NCBI RefSeq assembly: GCF_021083305.1
Contig: NZ_JAJFAY010000002.1
Coordinates: forward strand, 62,001 to 126,000
DNA length: 64,000 bases
Reading direction: 5' to 3'
Origin: Haladaptatus sp. DYF46
GTDB lineage: Archaea > Halobacteriota > Halobacteria > Halobacteriales > Haladaptataceae
Shown here: positions 17,403-27,541 of the stretch, piece after piece
Layout: every line of letters begins with the position of its first letter
How positions within the stretch are numbered: position 1 is the first letter of the stretch
Translations under genes and position numbers: made by a program
Notes under the pieces: model-generated
Seen by the model: only the letters and a program-made list of their open reading frames with translations
Databases searched by the model: none
Told to the model about the DNA's origin: nothing

Positions 17403-18188
17403 ATGCGTATGAACCAATCGGCGCTCGACGGGGACACCCAGTTGCTACGACGGGCCCCGATGCTGGCCGCCTGTCGTGACGGACCCGTGAGTCGCTCGAC
17501 CATCGCGGAGCGTGCGGACTGCTCGCGGACGACGGCGTACCGAGCGACGACCGAACTCGTCGAACACGGTCTGCTCGAACAAGCCGACGGCGGCTATCTC
17601 CTCACCGGATTCGGGACGACGGCGCTCGATCGTATCGAGCGGTTTCGGGCAGCGCTCGACGGAGCCAGACGGCTCCGGCCGGTATTGGACTGTATCGATG
17701 CTCCGGTATTGCGCTCGAACACCCATCTGTTCACGGACGCGGTGGTCATGGAGGCCGACTCCGAGGCCCCCTACGCCATCGAACAACGGTTGGAGTCGAT
17801 CATCGCCAACGCCAGCGAGCGCATCTACGGCGTTTCGACGAGTTTCGGCTCGCCGATAACCCTCACTCGAACCGTCGACCGTGTTGAGTCCGGGGTCGAC
17901 TTCGAATGGGGCCTTCCACGAGCGGTACTCGAACGCCTCGAAAACCAGCACGGCGACTTGCACACACGGATTCGAACCCACCAGAATACCACTGTGCACG
18001 TCGTTGAGGACCCGGTGGTCGACTTCTCGCTCTACGACGACACACTCGTTCTCACAGGTTTCGACGAGGACCGCGGGACGCTGGCTGCCGTCGCTGTCAC
18101 AGATAACCACGATGCCCGTGCATGGGCCGAGAGACTCTACCGTCGATACAGACGCCGTGCCGATACACTCGATTCCATAGCGTTTTAG
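17403..18188 (+). CDS. winged-HTH transcriptional regulator
   Basis: A 261-residue haloarchaeal regulator. An N-terminal winged helix (residues about 20-75: SRSTIAERADCSRTTAYRATTELVEHGLLEQ) is followed by a ligand or dimerisation domain of about 170 residues like that of other haloarchaeal two-domain HTH regulators (FilR1-like middle region). ATG at 17403 or 17409. Divergence from the halogenase-like gene, with a palindrome between, suggests it controls that gene and itself. The MFS exporter gene follows convergently. Confidence 0.8.
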   Translation: MRMNQSALDGDTQLLRRAPMLAACRDGPVSRSTIAERADCSRTTAYRATTELVEHGLLEQADGGYLLTGFGTTALDRIERFRAALDGARRLRPVLDCIDAPVLRSNTHLFTDAVVMEADSEAPYAIEQRLESIIANASERIYGVSTSFGSPITLTRTVDRVESGVDFEWGLPRAVLERLENQHGDLHTRIRTHQNTTVHVVEDPVVDFSLYDDTLVLTGFDEDRGTLAAVAVTDNHDARAWAERLYRRYRRRADTLDSIAF

Positions 18189-18231
18189 CTCTCTCACGTG
18201 TCGAATTCCGGGGTAATTCGGGATGGTCGGC

Positions 18232-19896
18232 TCATTCGTCGGCGTCCGGTATTCGCCGGGGCAAGAACGTCGATGCGATGAGTAGGAGCAACACGAACAG
18301 TACCAAGAGGAGCAGTGCCGCCCGTTGCGCGTCGAACATCGCGGCCTTAAAAATACTTTTGAGCAATCGTCGTTGCGGAGGAGCGAGTTGGTTCAGGAAG
18401 TGTCGCTGCGTGGCTTCGGTCGCCGTCTCCGCTGCGTCTTCGAGCGCGATCACCAACTCGTACCGTTGTTTCATCGGGACCGACACGCCGCGCGCTCGCA
18501 GGATGCCGTCGACGACGCTGCCGTAGAACCGTCCGAGAAAAAACGAACCGACGACCGCCGTCCCCAGCGAAAATCCGATCGAACTGCTCACGTTCAGGAC
18601 TCCGGACGCCTCGGCGGAGTCCGCGGTGGGGACGGCCGACATCGTCATGTTGGTTATCTGTGCCAGTATGAGTCCGACACCGGCCCCGTACAGCGCCACC
18701 GGGATAACCATCCTGCCGATCGTCTGATCGGGTCCCGTCTGCTCGTACAACAACACCAGTCCGAAGCCCATAGACACGATGCCGACCTGGATGAGCGTCT
18801 TCGGCGAGATGAACCGACGCCAACTTGGCGTAAATGTCGCGAACAGGACCGACGCGAGGGAATACGGTAGCAACGCGACTCCCGTTTCAAAGGCGGTGTA
18901 TCCGAGTACTGCTTGGAGATAGACCGGGAAGATGAACATGAAGCCAGCCGAGATTACTGACCGAACGTTGTACGTGATGACACCGGATAAAAAAGAGCGG
19001 TTCGTCAGCACGGTCAGCGGAACGAGCGGCGATTTCCCGGCGCGTTCCATTCGGCGTTCGTACCGAACGAACGCGGCGAAGGCGAGCAGTCCGACCCCGA
19101 GGAACCAGATCGCCGGGGACGTGCCGAACGGGTTGAACTGCACGTCGCCGACGAAAAACGGTCGCCTCGCGAGGAGCCATCCGTACTTCCCGCTGAGAAG
19201 GAATCCGGTGACGAGCGTCGTCGCACCGACGATGGACAGCGCCGTCCCACCCTTGTCCAGCGAACCGCGGATTTCCGACAGCGGGTTCGGAGTCACGTAC
19301 CGAACGAAGAAGAGAACGATCCCCACGCCGACGAGTTGGAGCGTGAATCCCCACCGCCAACTCGCGTACGTGGTCAGTGCGCCGCCGATAATCGGTCCGA
19401 GAGTCGATCCAGCCCCGCTCACGCCGGCCAACAGTCCGAACGCCTTCGCCCGGTCATCGTCTTCGTAACTGACCGTCAAGACAGTGAACGTCAGGGGGAA
19501 TAACACGGCGGCCGCGGAACCCTCGATGAGCGACCAACCGAGATAGAGGATCGTCGTGTTCCAGCTGATCGCCGCCACCAGCGTTCCGCCGGCGTAGACT
19601 ATCAGTGCGACTGCCATTACGTGCCGACTGCTATGCCGAGACGGCAGGGTACCGGCCGGGAGAATCAGCGCAGCGATCACCAGCGAGTAGAGTGCGACCG
19701 CCCCTTGAATCGCGGTGACCGTGGTATCGAACTCGTCCACCATCGTGGGAATCGCCACGTTCATCAGGGACGCGTTGATGACGATAATGAACGTCGTCAG
19801 ACTGACGGCGATCGCTGGACCCCAGTATCGTACGCCCGCCTTTACAGCCGTAGAGGGATGAGAACTTCCGCTGGAAGCGGACCCATCTGAAGGCAT
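18232..19896 (-). CDS. MFS drug exporter, DHA2 (14-helix) type
   Basis: A 554-residue transporter from ATG 19896. About 14 hydrophobic helices are visible, from FIIVINASLMNVAIPTMVDEF (the DHA2 first-helix signature) to a C-terminal helix (LLLVLFVLLLLIAS). The motif around GWSLIEGSAAAVLFPL, and the length, fit EmrB/QacA-type proton antiporters. The loop before the last helix is long and charged. It sits tail-to-tail with the regulator of the halogenase-like gene, so export of a halogenated product or a related toxic compound is possible but unproven. Confidence 0.88.
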   Translation of the reverse strand: MPSDGSASSGSSHPSTAVKAGVRYWGPAIAVSLTTFIIVINASLMNVAIPTMVDEFDTTVTAIQGAVALYSLVIAALILPAGTLPSRHSSRHVMAVALIVYAGGTLVAAISWNTTILYLGWSLIEGSAAAVLFPLTFTVLTVSYEDDDRAKAFGLLAGVSGAGSTLGPIIGGALTTYASWRWGFTLQLVGVGIVLFFVRYVTPNPLSEIRGSLDKGGTALSIVGATTLVTGFLLSGKYGWLLARRPFFVGDVQFNPFGTSPAIWFLGVGLLAFAAFVRYERRMERAGKSPLVPLTVLTNRSFLSGVITYNVRSVISAGFMFIFPVYLQAVLGYTAFETGVALLPYSLASVLFATFTPSWRRFISPKTLIQVGIVSMGFGLVLLYEQTGPDQTIGRMVIPVALYGAGVGLILAQITNMTMSAVPTADSAEASGVLNVSSSIGFSLGTAVVGSFFLGRFYGSVVDGILRARGVSVPMKQRYELVIALEDAAETATEATQRHFLNQLAPPQRRLLKSIFKAAMFDAQRAALLLLVLFVLLLLIASTFLPRRIPDADE

Positions 19897-20186
19897 GCAG
19901 CGGTCTACCACTGTGACCCTCAAATAGCATAGACCCGGGCAGTCACCGAGAGTCGGAGATACTGCCTGACCCTCCGGGAAGGGAATGTCAGTTCGATTCG
20001 CCGGACCGAGTCGTCGTCGCTCGTCTCCCGTCCGTGTACAGCGTCAAGTGACGGAGTTTCTATAATAGCTGCGGCTGTTCGCCCGACGGGATACCCCAAC
20101 AGATTTGTATCTGCGCTGATTGCTGCGTATGAACTGGTCTTTAGTATCGAATCTGATAATTGCGCCACACAGCCCCATTCACAATC

Positions 20187-23100
20187 ATGACACGAAATCA
20201 CGGCCGTACTCGTGCGGTCCTTCTGGTAACGGTATTGCTGCTGTCGGTCGTTATCGGCGTCGTTCCGTTCTCGGAGACGGGCAAAGCGGCCGTAACCAGC
20301 TTTGCAATAACTTCGGAGGATACGGAAATTGCTCCGGGCAATTCGTTCGACTACTTCGGTTTTCACGAAACCAGTAGCGACTACTTGTACGTAGTCATCG
20401 ACGAAGACGGTAACGGGGCGTACACCGCGGGCGAACAGTACATGAACATCTCGGTGGGAACGGCGTCGTTCGACAAAACGTTTCCCGGGGGGAAGACCGT
20501 CGGTCTAGACGGGACATACCAAGTGTACGCCGTCGACGGCACGACGTTTGCAGACGGAACGCTCGATGCCGGCGACGACTTGACGAACGGAACATCGGCG
20601 CAGATATCCATCGACGCCAGTTCTCCGTGGGTTACCGACGTGAACCTCACGAACCCGTCGGGACGAACACTGCAATTCTCCTTCACGACGAACGAGCAGG
20701 TGAACGGCACGAACGTCTCGCTCACCGGGCCGGAACCGGACACGTTCAACAAGACCAACTTCACCGAAACGAGCGACAACGGAAGCTACAGATACACCGC
20801 ATCCTACGCGGGAAGCAGCGACGGGAACTACACGGCGGAAATCACGCTGGCGAACGACACCGTCGGCAACGATGCTGCGAGCAATCAGTCCGCGGCGGAA
20901 CTGAGCGACTCGGTGACGGTCGATACCGTTCCACCCGAATTGCAGGGCGTCGAGACGGCGGTCGGAAGCGATACGGCGGTGCTCACGTTCAACGAAAGCG
21001 TCGTCGATGGCTCCGGTAACGCCCTTTCCACCGGGGATTTCCAGTTCAGCGACGGCAACGGGGGCGGTGCGATGGGCATCAGTTCCGTGAGTCACACGGC
21101 GGGGACGAACACGGCGACGGTGACGTTCGACGCCGCCGTTTCGGCGACCGACCTCGGAAACGACACCATCGCCGCGAATGCGGGAGGCGTGTACGACGGG
21201 TACGGAAACGCCGCGGGAACGGCGGCGGAACCGCTTCGGGATACGGTGGGACCGAACGCCCCGACCGGCGCGTCCGCGTCCGCCATCAACGCGAGCAATC
21301 AGGGCGATTACGACGTTTCGGTGACGCTCCCCGACGACCACGAAGCGGGGACGCTTCGGCTGTCGCTCGACGGAGGTGCGATAACGACCAGTACGGACGT
21401 CGCGAACGAATCCGACGCCGATTCGAGCGGTGACGTGGTCGCGTTCGGCGGCATCGACGTCACCGGCCTCTCCGAGGGGAGCGTCTCGGTCGACGCGACG
21501 TTCACCGACTACGGCGGCAACTCGAACGGCGCTTCGGGACTGGTGACCGTGACGAAGGACACTGGCCGTCCGGCCGTCACCGACGCCAGCATCACGAACG
21601 CGCCGATAGGGACCTACGACGCCGGGACCGCACAGACCGTGACCGTCGAGTTCAACGAGAGCGTCGACGGGAGCACACCCAAAGTGGAGGTGACGAACCT
21701 CAACCGGACGTACGCCGTCAGCGGGAGTTTCGACGACGCGACGACGTGGACCGGGACGGTGACCATCGTCGACGACAACGAACAGGGGACGGCGACGATT
21801 TCGATTTCGAACGCGGCGGACACGGTCGGGAACGTTATGACTGCCGACACGTCGAACACGTTTCAGGTCGACACCACGGGGCCGGCGAAACCGGATTCGA
21901 CCGACGCCGCGAACCTTACGCTGAGCAATCGGAACGATTACGACGTTACCGTGAACCTCGTCGCCGATTCCGAAGCCGACGAGGTGAGCGTCAGAGTAAC
22001 GGACGGAACGACGACGGTGGTCGAAAACCTGAGCATCACTCCCGGAACGGAGAGCGCGACCGTTACCGGCCTCGACGTCTCCTCGTTGGACGACGGGGCG
22101 ATCACCGTGAGTGCGTTGGCACTCGACGGTGGGTACCCGAACACCGAGGGATACTCCGCGACGACGGCGGTGACGAAGGACACGAAGCGACCGAACGTGT
22201 CGTCGATAACCGTCGGCGACGGGGAAATCAACGATACCGACGCCGGAGCGGGACAATCCGTGACGGTCACGTTCGACGAGGACATGAATCGGAGCGCGAG
22301 TCCGACGGTGAAAATCGTGGACCTCAATCGAACGTACACCGTCAGCGGGAGTTTCGACGACGCCACGACGTGGACGGGAACGGTCACGGTCGCGGACGAC
22401 AACGAAACGACGACCGGGAACGTCGCGGTGACGGGTGGGGAAGACGCGCTCGGAAATGAATTGGTGGCGGCGAACCGGACCGTTTCGGTCGATACGGAGA
22501 CGCCGACGATAACCGGGTTCGACGTGACCCACACCGGCGGCGGAACGGTCGCGGTGTCGTTCAACGCCAGCGAATCCCTCGATTCGGCGTCCATCTTCCT
22601 CGATACGCCGACGGGGACGACGACGCTGAGTTCGTTCGCCGAGTCCGGGGGCGGGCCGTACCGGTACACCGCGACGTATTCGAGTGGAGATGACGGTTCC
22701 TACGCGGCCACGCTGGACGCGGCAAACGACGCGGCGGGGAACGATGGAGCGACGGGGCAGTCCGACACCGTAACCGTGGACACGACTCCGCCGACGTTCG
22801 GGAATCCGACGCCGGACGCGACGACCGTCACGGACGACGAGTCGGTGCTCTCGGTCGATATCGCGGACGTGACGGGCACCGTCGATGCGGCGTCGATTCG
22901 CGTTACGGTAACGGACGCGAACGGAACCCAACTCGCCGACGTCGGGACGGCCCACGGCGGCGTGTCCTACAGCGGTGGAACGCTCACCGTCGACCCAAGC
23001 GGGGCGGGACTAACGCTGGCCGACGGCGACGTGAACCTCACCGTCGCGGCGAACGATACGGCGGGCAACGCGAACGCGACCGACTTCTCGTTCGTCGTCG

Positions 23101-26100
23101 ATACGGCGGCCCCGACGTTCGAAAACGCCGGTCCGACCGGAACGGTGACGAACAACCAGACGGCGATTCACGTGGACGTCGCCGATGCGACGAGCGGTGT
23201 GGACGCGGGAAGCGTCCAGGTAACGCTCCGAAACACGAGCGGACAACTGTTCAGCGGCGGAACCGCCACCGACGGCGTCTCATTCAGCGGCGGGACGCTC
23301 ACCGTCGACCCGACGGGGACGAGCGTGCCGACCCTTCCGAACGGTACCGTCACGGTAAACGTTTCTGCGAGCGACACGGTCGGGAACGGCGGAGCGACCG
23401 ATTTCGAATTCGACGTGGACGTGCCACCGTTCGTGGGCGGATTCGAGGCGACGAAGGCCGGGGGCATGGACGTGGACGTGTCCTTCGATTCGACCGACGA
23501 ACTCGACGCGGTGACGGTTACGGTCGGGGGCGCGGAGAACGCGACGCTGACAGCGGGGGACTTCACAGCCACCCCGGATGGCGATGGCGGATACACATAC
23601 ACGGCGACGTACACCGGGGGAACCGACGGGAACTACACGTTCGAGTTGGTTGCGGCCGACGACGGACGGACCGACGGCGCGACCGGGGAGACGAGGACCG
23701 TGCTGGTCGACGAAACGGCACCCGCGGTGACCGTCTCGGCACCCGACAGCGGGACGGTCTTTCGCGGCGGGGAGACGACGACCATCGAGTGGTCCGCGAC
23801 GGATTCCGTGAGCGTCGATACAGTATCCATCGTGTACAGCACCGACGGTGGCGGGAGTTGGACGAGCATCGACTCCGATACGCCGAACGACGGAAGCGAG
23901 GACTGGACGGTTCCCGCCGTCGATTCCGCGTCCGCGTTGGTTCGCGTCAGGGCGACCGACACGAGCGGGAACGTCGCAACCGACGCGAGCGACGCGACGT
24001 TCGCCATCGACTCGACGGCACCGACGGTGGACGACTATAGCGTGGCGAACCCCGCCGGGCAGGACGTCGCCGTCTCATTCGATACCGACGAACGGTTGCA
24101 GACCATCGCCGTCGCTATCTCGGGAACCGAATCGACGACGCTGACGATCCCGGATTTCGTCGAGACCGACCACGGAAACGGCACGTACACCTACGCGGCG
24201 ACGTACGCGGGGAGCAGCGACGGGAACTACACCGCGACGCTGAGCGCCGCGGGGGACGACGCCGGTAACGACGGTTCGACCGGGCAGTTCGGGAACGTCT
24301 CCATCGATACGGCCGTTCCGACGGTTTCGAACTTCGACCTGCGCAACCCGGACGGCAGAAACCTCACGGTCGCGTTCGACAGCGACGAACGCCTCGGCTC
24401 GGTTACGGTCGCCGTCTCGGGAGCGGAGAGTTTTGATTCCACGTTGGCGGACTTCTCGCGGAACGGGACGACCTACACCGCAACGTATGGGGTGGGATCC
24501 GACGGGAACTACACCGCGACGCTCGTCAACGCGTCGGACGAGGCGGGCAACGATGCCACGGCGGGTCAGACGGACTCCCTCGACATCGACACGACGCCGC
24601 CGACGATCTCCGACGTCTCCGTGTCGAATCCGACGCGTCAAGAGGTTCGCGTTGAGTTCGACAGTTCGGAATCGCTCTCGTCCATCCAAGTCGCCATCTC
24701 CGGTGCCGAAACGGCCACGCTGACCCGAAGCAACCCGTCGAAAAGCGGCGGGTCGTACGTCGTCACGTACACCGGGAGCGTCGATGGGACGTACACCGCG
24801 ACGTTAGGGGAAGCCCTCGACGCCGCCGGGAACGATGGCGCGAGCGGCGAATCCGGGTCCGTTACCGTGGACGCGACCCCGCCGACCGTCTCGAACGTCA
24901 CGGCCGCGAACCCGGGCGGCGGCGAAATCCGGGTTCGCGTCGAGAGCTCAGAATCGCTTTCGACCCTCGACACCAGCATCTCCGGTGCGGAGAACGCGAC
25001 GCTCACGCTCGCCGATTTCAGCGCGAACGGCACGACCTACACCGCGACCTACAACGGGAGCACCGACGGGACGTACGACGTGACGGTCGTCGAGTTCGCG
25101 GACGCCGCGGACAACGAGGGGGCGGCGGGGCAGACGGACGACGTGACGTTGCACGTCGGCCCGCCGACCGTCTCGGACTTCGTCGCCACGAACCCGTCCG
25201 ACAGGCGGATGGTCGTCAGTTTCGACAGTTCGGAACCGCTCTCGGCCGCCAGCGTCTCGATTTCCGGCGCGGAGAACGCGACGCTCACGCTTGCCGATTT
25301 CAGCGCGAACGGCACGACCTACACCGCGACCTACAACGGAAGCACGGACGGGACGTACATCGCGACGTTGGACCAGGCACTCGACAACGAGAGCACGGAC
25401 GGGGCGTCGGGAGAGGTGGCGAGCGTCACCATCGACACGTCACAATCGAGCGGTGGCGGGGGTGGAAGTGGCGGTGGGGACGATGACGGTAGCGGTGGAA
25501 GCGGCGGCAGTGATGGCGGAAGCGGGAGCGACGGTGGCAGTGGAAGCGACGACTCCGGCGGAGACTCCGACGGCGGGTCGGACACCGACGTCTCGGACAC
25601 CGCGCCCGAACCGGAACTCTCCGTCACGGTCACGCCCGGGGCGAACGAAACGACCGCCGTCACCGTCGAAAACGCCGATGCAAACGAGCAGGTCGGCGTG
25701 GGATTCGAGAACGATACCGGTTCGAGCGGCGTGAACGTCAGCCGATTGAACCTCACTGTTGAACGCTCGATGAACTACGACCTGACCGTCAACGCCTCCG
25801 TGGGCCGCCTCGGGGAGGCGAGCGATTTCAGCGGCCACGCGGTCGGCTTCGTCGAAATCGACCACTCGATGCGCGATGCCGACATCGACGGTGCGGACCT
25901 CACGTTCCGAATCGATGCACGCCGCTTCGAGGAAACGGACATGGACGCCACCGACGCCGTGGTGTACCGCTATCACGGCGGGCACTGGAACGCGCTTCCA
26001 ACCGAAGTAATCGGCCAAACGAACGGTTCTTACGTCGTGCGAGCGGACTCCCCCGGCCTCTCGGTGTTCGCCGTCGGACTCCGGGATGCCGACCTCCTCT

Positions 26101-26588
26101 CGGTGACGGGCGCGAGCCTTTCGAAACCGTCCGCTGCCGTCGGGACGCCCGTCACCGTTTCCGCGACGGTGACGAACCGCGGAGACTGGCTGGCGAACGA
26201 GTCGCTCGCCGTGACCGCGAACGGGACGGAACTGACGGAACGAATCGTCACCGTTCCGGCGGGGGAGACGGTGACGGTCACGTTCGACGTGACGCGCGGC
26301 GGGTCCGGAACCTACGGCATCGCCGTCGATGCCGTCTCCGCCGGAACCGTGGCCTTCTCGGGAATCGATGAAGCCACGACGACGACTCGAACGACCACCC
26401 GGACAACGCAGAAAGCGACGACCACGGCCGCATCGACCACGACACCGACGGTCCAAGCGACGGAAACGAGCGAGACGACGCCCGTCGGCGGTCCACGGCA
26501 GAGAAGCGACGGTCCCGATTGGTGGCTGTTTGCGGGAGGTGTCACACTCCTCGGGTCGGTGGCCGTCCTCGCGTGGCGTATGCGGTAA
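20187..26588 (+). CDS. giant secreted Ig-repeat surface protein with C-terminal anchor
   Basis: A 2,133-residue protein. ATG 20187 begins a Sec-type signal (RAVLLVTVLLLSVVIGVVPFSE). About 1,750 residues of tandem Ig-like repeats follow, with recurring VTVDTTPPT linkers and many N-x-S/T sites. Then come a Gly/Ser/Asp linker (25,447-25,590), a PGF-pre-PGF-like domain (about 25,610-26,090), a CARDB-like domain (26,100-26,350), a threonine-rich stalk likely to be O-glycosylated (26,373-26,480) and one membrane helix (WWLFAGGVTLLGSVAVLAW) with a basic end. It should be displayed on the surface as an adhesin or S-layer-associated protein. The tail is not the canonical PGF-CTERM. Confidence 0.88.
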   Translation: MTRNHGRTRAVLLVTVLLLSVVIGVVPFSETGKAAVTSFAITSEDTEIAPGNSFDYFGFHETSSDYLYVVIDEDGNGAYTAGEQYMNISVGTASFDKTFPGGKTVGLDGTYQVYAVDGTTFADGTLDAGDDLTNGTSAQISIDASSPWVTDVNLTNPSGRTLQFSFTTNEQVNGTNVSLTGPEPDTFNKTNFTETSDNGSYRYTASYAGSSDGNYTAEITLANDTVGNDAASNQSAAELSDSVTVDTVPPELQGVETAVGSDTAVLTFNESVVDGSGNALSTGDFQFSDGNGGGAMGISSVSHTAGTNTATVTFDAAVSATDLGNDTIAANAGGVYDGYGNAAGTAAEPLRDTVGPNAPTGASASAINASNQGDYDVSVTLPDDHEAGTLRLSLDGGAITTSTDVANESDADSSGDVVAFGGIDVTGLSEGSVSVDATFTDYGGNSNGASGLVTVTKDTGRPAVTDASITNAPIGTYDAGTAQTVTVEFNESVDGSTPKVEVTNLNRTYAVSGSFDDATTWTGTVTIVDDNEQGTATISISNAADTVGNVMTADTSNTFQVDTTGPAKPDSTDAANLTLSNRNDYDVTVNLVADSEADEVSVRVTDGTTTVVENLSITPGTESATVTGLDVSSLDDGAITVSALALDGGYPNTEGYSATTAVTKDTKRPNVSSITVGDGEINDTDAGAGQSVTVTFDEDMNRSASPTVKIVDLNRTYTVSGSFDDATTWTGTVTVADDNETTTGNVAVTGGEDALGNELVAANRTVSVDTETPTITGFDVTHTGGGTVAVSFNASESLDSASIFLDTPTGTTTLSSFAESGGGPYRYTATYSSGDDGSYAATLDAANDAAGNDGATGQSDTVTVDTTPPTFGNPTPDATTVTDDESVLSVDIADVTGTVDAASIRVTVTDANGTQLADVGTAHGGVSYSGGTLTVDPSGAGLTLADGDVNLTVAANDTAGNANATDFSFVVDTAAPTFENAGPTGTVTNNQTAIHVDVADATSGVDAGSVQVTLRNTSGQLFSGGTATDGVSFSGGTLTVDPTGTSVPTLPNGTVTVNVSASDTVGNGGATDFEFDVDVPPFVGGFEATKAGGMDVDVSFDSTDELDAVTVTVGGAENATLTAGDFTATPDGDGGYTYTATYTGGTDGNYTFELVAADDGRTDGATGETRTVLVDETAPAVTVSAPDSGTVFRGGETTTIEWSATDSVSVDTVSIVYSTDGGGSWTSIDSDTPNDGSEDWTVPAVDSASALVRVRATDTSGNVATDASDATFAIDSTAPTVDDYSVANPAGQDVAVSFDTDERLQTIAVAISGTESTTLTIPDFVETDHGNGTYTYAATYAGSSDGNYTATLSAAGDDAGNDGSTGQFGNVSIDTAVPTVSNFDLRNPDGRNLTVAFDSDERLGSVTVAVSGAESFDSTLADFSRNGTTYTATYGVGSDGNYTATLVNASDEAGNDATAGQTDSLDIDTTPPTISDVSVSNPTRQEVRVEFDSSESLSSIQVAISGAETATLTRSNPSKSGGSYVVTYTGSVDGTYTATLGEALDAAGNDGASGESGSVTVDATPPTVSNVTAANPGGGEIRVRVESSESLSTLDTSISGAENATLTLADFSANGTTYTATYNGSTDGTYDVTVVEFADAADNEGAAGQTDDVTLHVGPPTVSDFVATNPSDRRMVVSFDSSEPLSAASVSISGAENATLTLADFSANGTTYTATYNGSTDGTYIATLDQALDNESTDGASGEVASVTIDTSQSSGGGGGSGGGDDDGSGGSGGSDGGSGSDGGSGSDDSGGDSDGGSDTDVSDTAPEPELSVTVTPGANETTAVTVENADANEQVGVGFENDTGSSGVNVSRLNLTVERSMNYDLTVNASVGRLGEASDFSGHAVGFVEIDHSMRDADIDGADLTFRIDARRFEETDMDATDAVVYRYHGGHWNALPTEVIGQTNGSYVVRADSPGLSVFAVGLRDADLLSVTGASLSKPSAAVGTPVTVSATVTNRGDWLANESLAVTANGTELTERIVTVPAGETVTVTFDVTRGGSGTYGIAVDAVSAGTVAFSGIDEATTTTRTTTRTTQKATTTAASTTTPTVQATETSETTPVGGPRQRSDGPDWWLFAGGVTLLGSVAVLAWRMR
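24027..25446 (+). repeat. five tandem ~94-codon Ig-like repeats
   Basis: Five consecutive modules of about 284 nt, each running from a V(S/D)xxxxxNP start to a TxPPT end. The fourth and fifth share a 90-nt segment (24,987-25,076 and 25,269-25,358, exactly 94 codons apart) that differs at only three bases, all silent third positions. This indicates recent duplication or gene conversion. Confidence 0.85.
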
Positions 26589-26866
26589 CGGCTTTCGAAC
26601 CGTTTTCACCGCACTTACGCGCCGATTCGAGGTACCACGAGAGCGGTGCGCTGAGAAGACATACCACACTGAGACAACGAATCTGTGGATATCACGGAAG
26701 TCAGCGTTCGTTATGCCGAATCGGTCACCGAAGACACGAATAACTCAGCATACGTATCCATGTGACCAAAATACGGTTTCGTAATAGAGTGTCCGTCTAA
26801 AAAAATTGATTTTTTGAAAACGAATGCGGAACCCTTAACCGTGTCGTGGGATTGTGTATAGTTGTA

Positions 26867-27061
26867 ATGGCAAACGGTAAAGTTGATTTCTTCAACGACA
26901 CAGGCGGCTACGGTTTCATAGAGACTGACGACGCGGACGAGGACGTTTTCTTCCACATGGAAGACGTTGGCGGCGAGGACCTTACGGAAGGTACCGAGAT
27001 CGAGTTCGACATCGAGCAGGCCCCCAAAGGCCCGCGCGCGAAGAACGTCGTTCGGCAGTAA
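26867..27061 (+). CDS. cspA: cold-shock domain protein
   Basis: A 64-residue single-domain cold-shock protein. The RNA-binding motifs GKVDFFNDTGGYGFIE (RNP1-like) and DVFFHMEDV (RNP2-like) are visible. It is an acidic nucleic-acid chaperone as usual in haloarchaea. The TATA-like CCCTTAACC at 26,831-26,839 is 30-35 bases upstream of the ATG, so the leader is very short. A hairpin-plus-T terminator follows. Confidence 0.96.
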   Translation: MANGKVDFFNDTGGYGFIETDDADEDVFFHMEDVGGEDLTEGTEIEFDIEQAPKGPRAKNVVRQ

Positions 27062-27078
27062 ATAGAACGTTTCGCACC

Positions 27079-27115
27079 GTCGCCACACGGCGACAGGGCG
27101 CATTTTCGTTTCTTT
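27079..27115 (+). terminator. terminator after the cold-shock gene
   Basis: GTCGCC-ACAC-GGCGAC hairpin (27079-27094) followed by T-rich sequence (27103-27115), starting 18 bases after the stop codon. Confidence 0.55.
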
Positions 27116-27183
27116 CGACACCCTCCCGGAGAGCGATAGCTCCGTAGAGAGATCCCGCTAAAACGAGTTTTCCACGAGAGCGT

Positions 27184-27414
27184 TCAGAACAGTCGCCAGA
27201 GCAACGACCGGAGCCGATAGCCGAGAGACCCGGCTCGATAGCCGCGCCACGCGCTCATGCCGCCCGTGAGGGTGGTGGTGTCGTACACCGGGAGGTTGTG
27301 ACTACCGTCGATATGGTTCGATTGATACGCCTCCCGTGGCCGGATATCGAGGACGGACGGCGCGTCGGGGTCGTCGAGACGCTCGTCCAGTTCTCCGGGG
27401 CGAAGCTTGCCCAT
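27184..27414 (-). pseudogene. rhodanese-domain protein lacking its catalytic segment
   Basis: A 76-residue frame (ATG 27414, or GTG 27423). The N-terminal half (VLDIRPREAYQSNHIDGSHNLPVYD) and the C-terminal end (TTTLTGGMSAWRGY) are typical rhodanese parts, joined directly. The central 40 or so residues, including the catalytic-cysteine loop (CxxGxxA type), are missing without breaking the frame. Intact relatives are about 115-120 residues. The product can have no sulfurtransferase activity. Sequence around PVYD and the expected GYD before TTL is alike, so a recombinational deletion is plausible. Confidence 0.75.
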
Positions 27415-27541
27415 ATCTCCCACGATCGCACCGTACGGCTAAATCCCCGGCGTCATCCCTGCGGACGAGAAAGCGACCGCTACGTAACCCTGTGTTCCCG
27501 GAATCGACGGTGAGAAGATCCGTTTCAGTTCGCCGAAGGCG

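Noticed and set aside
20505..22955. An 800-codon open frame antisense to the giant surface protein
   Set aside because: Composition is Arg/Val-rich repeat mirror of Thr/Asp/Gly-rich Ig repeats, with no start signal or motif; it is explained by codon bias of the + strand gene.
25447..25590. Simple repeat GGTGGAAGCG-like DNA as a possible regulatory or CRISPR-like array
   Set aside because: It encodes the Gly/Ser/Asp linker in frame and has no regular repeat-spacer pattern; no CRISPR array was seen anywhere in the window.
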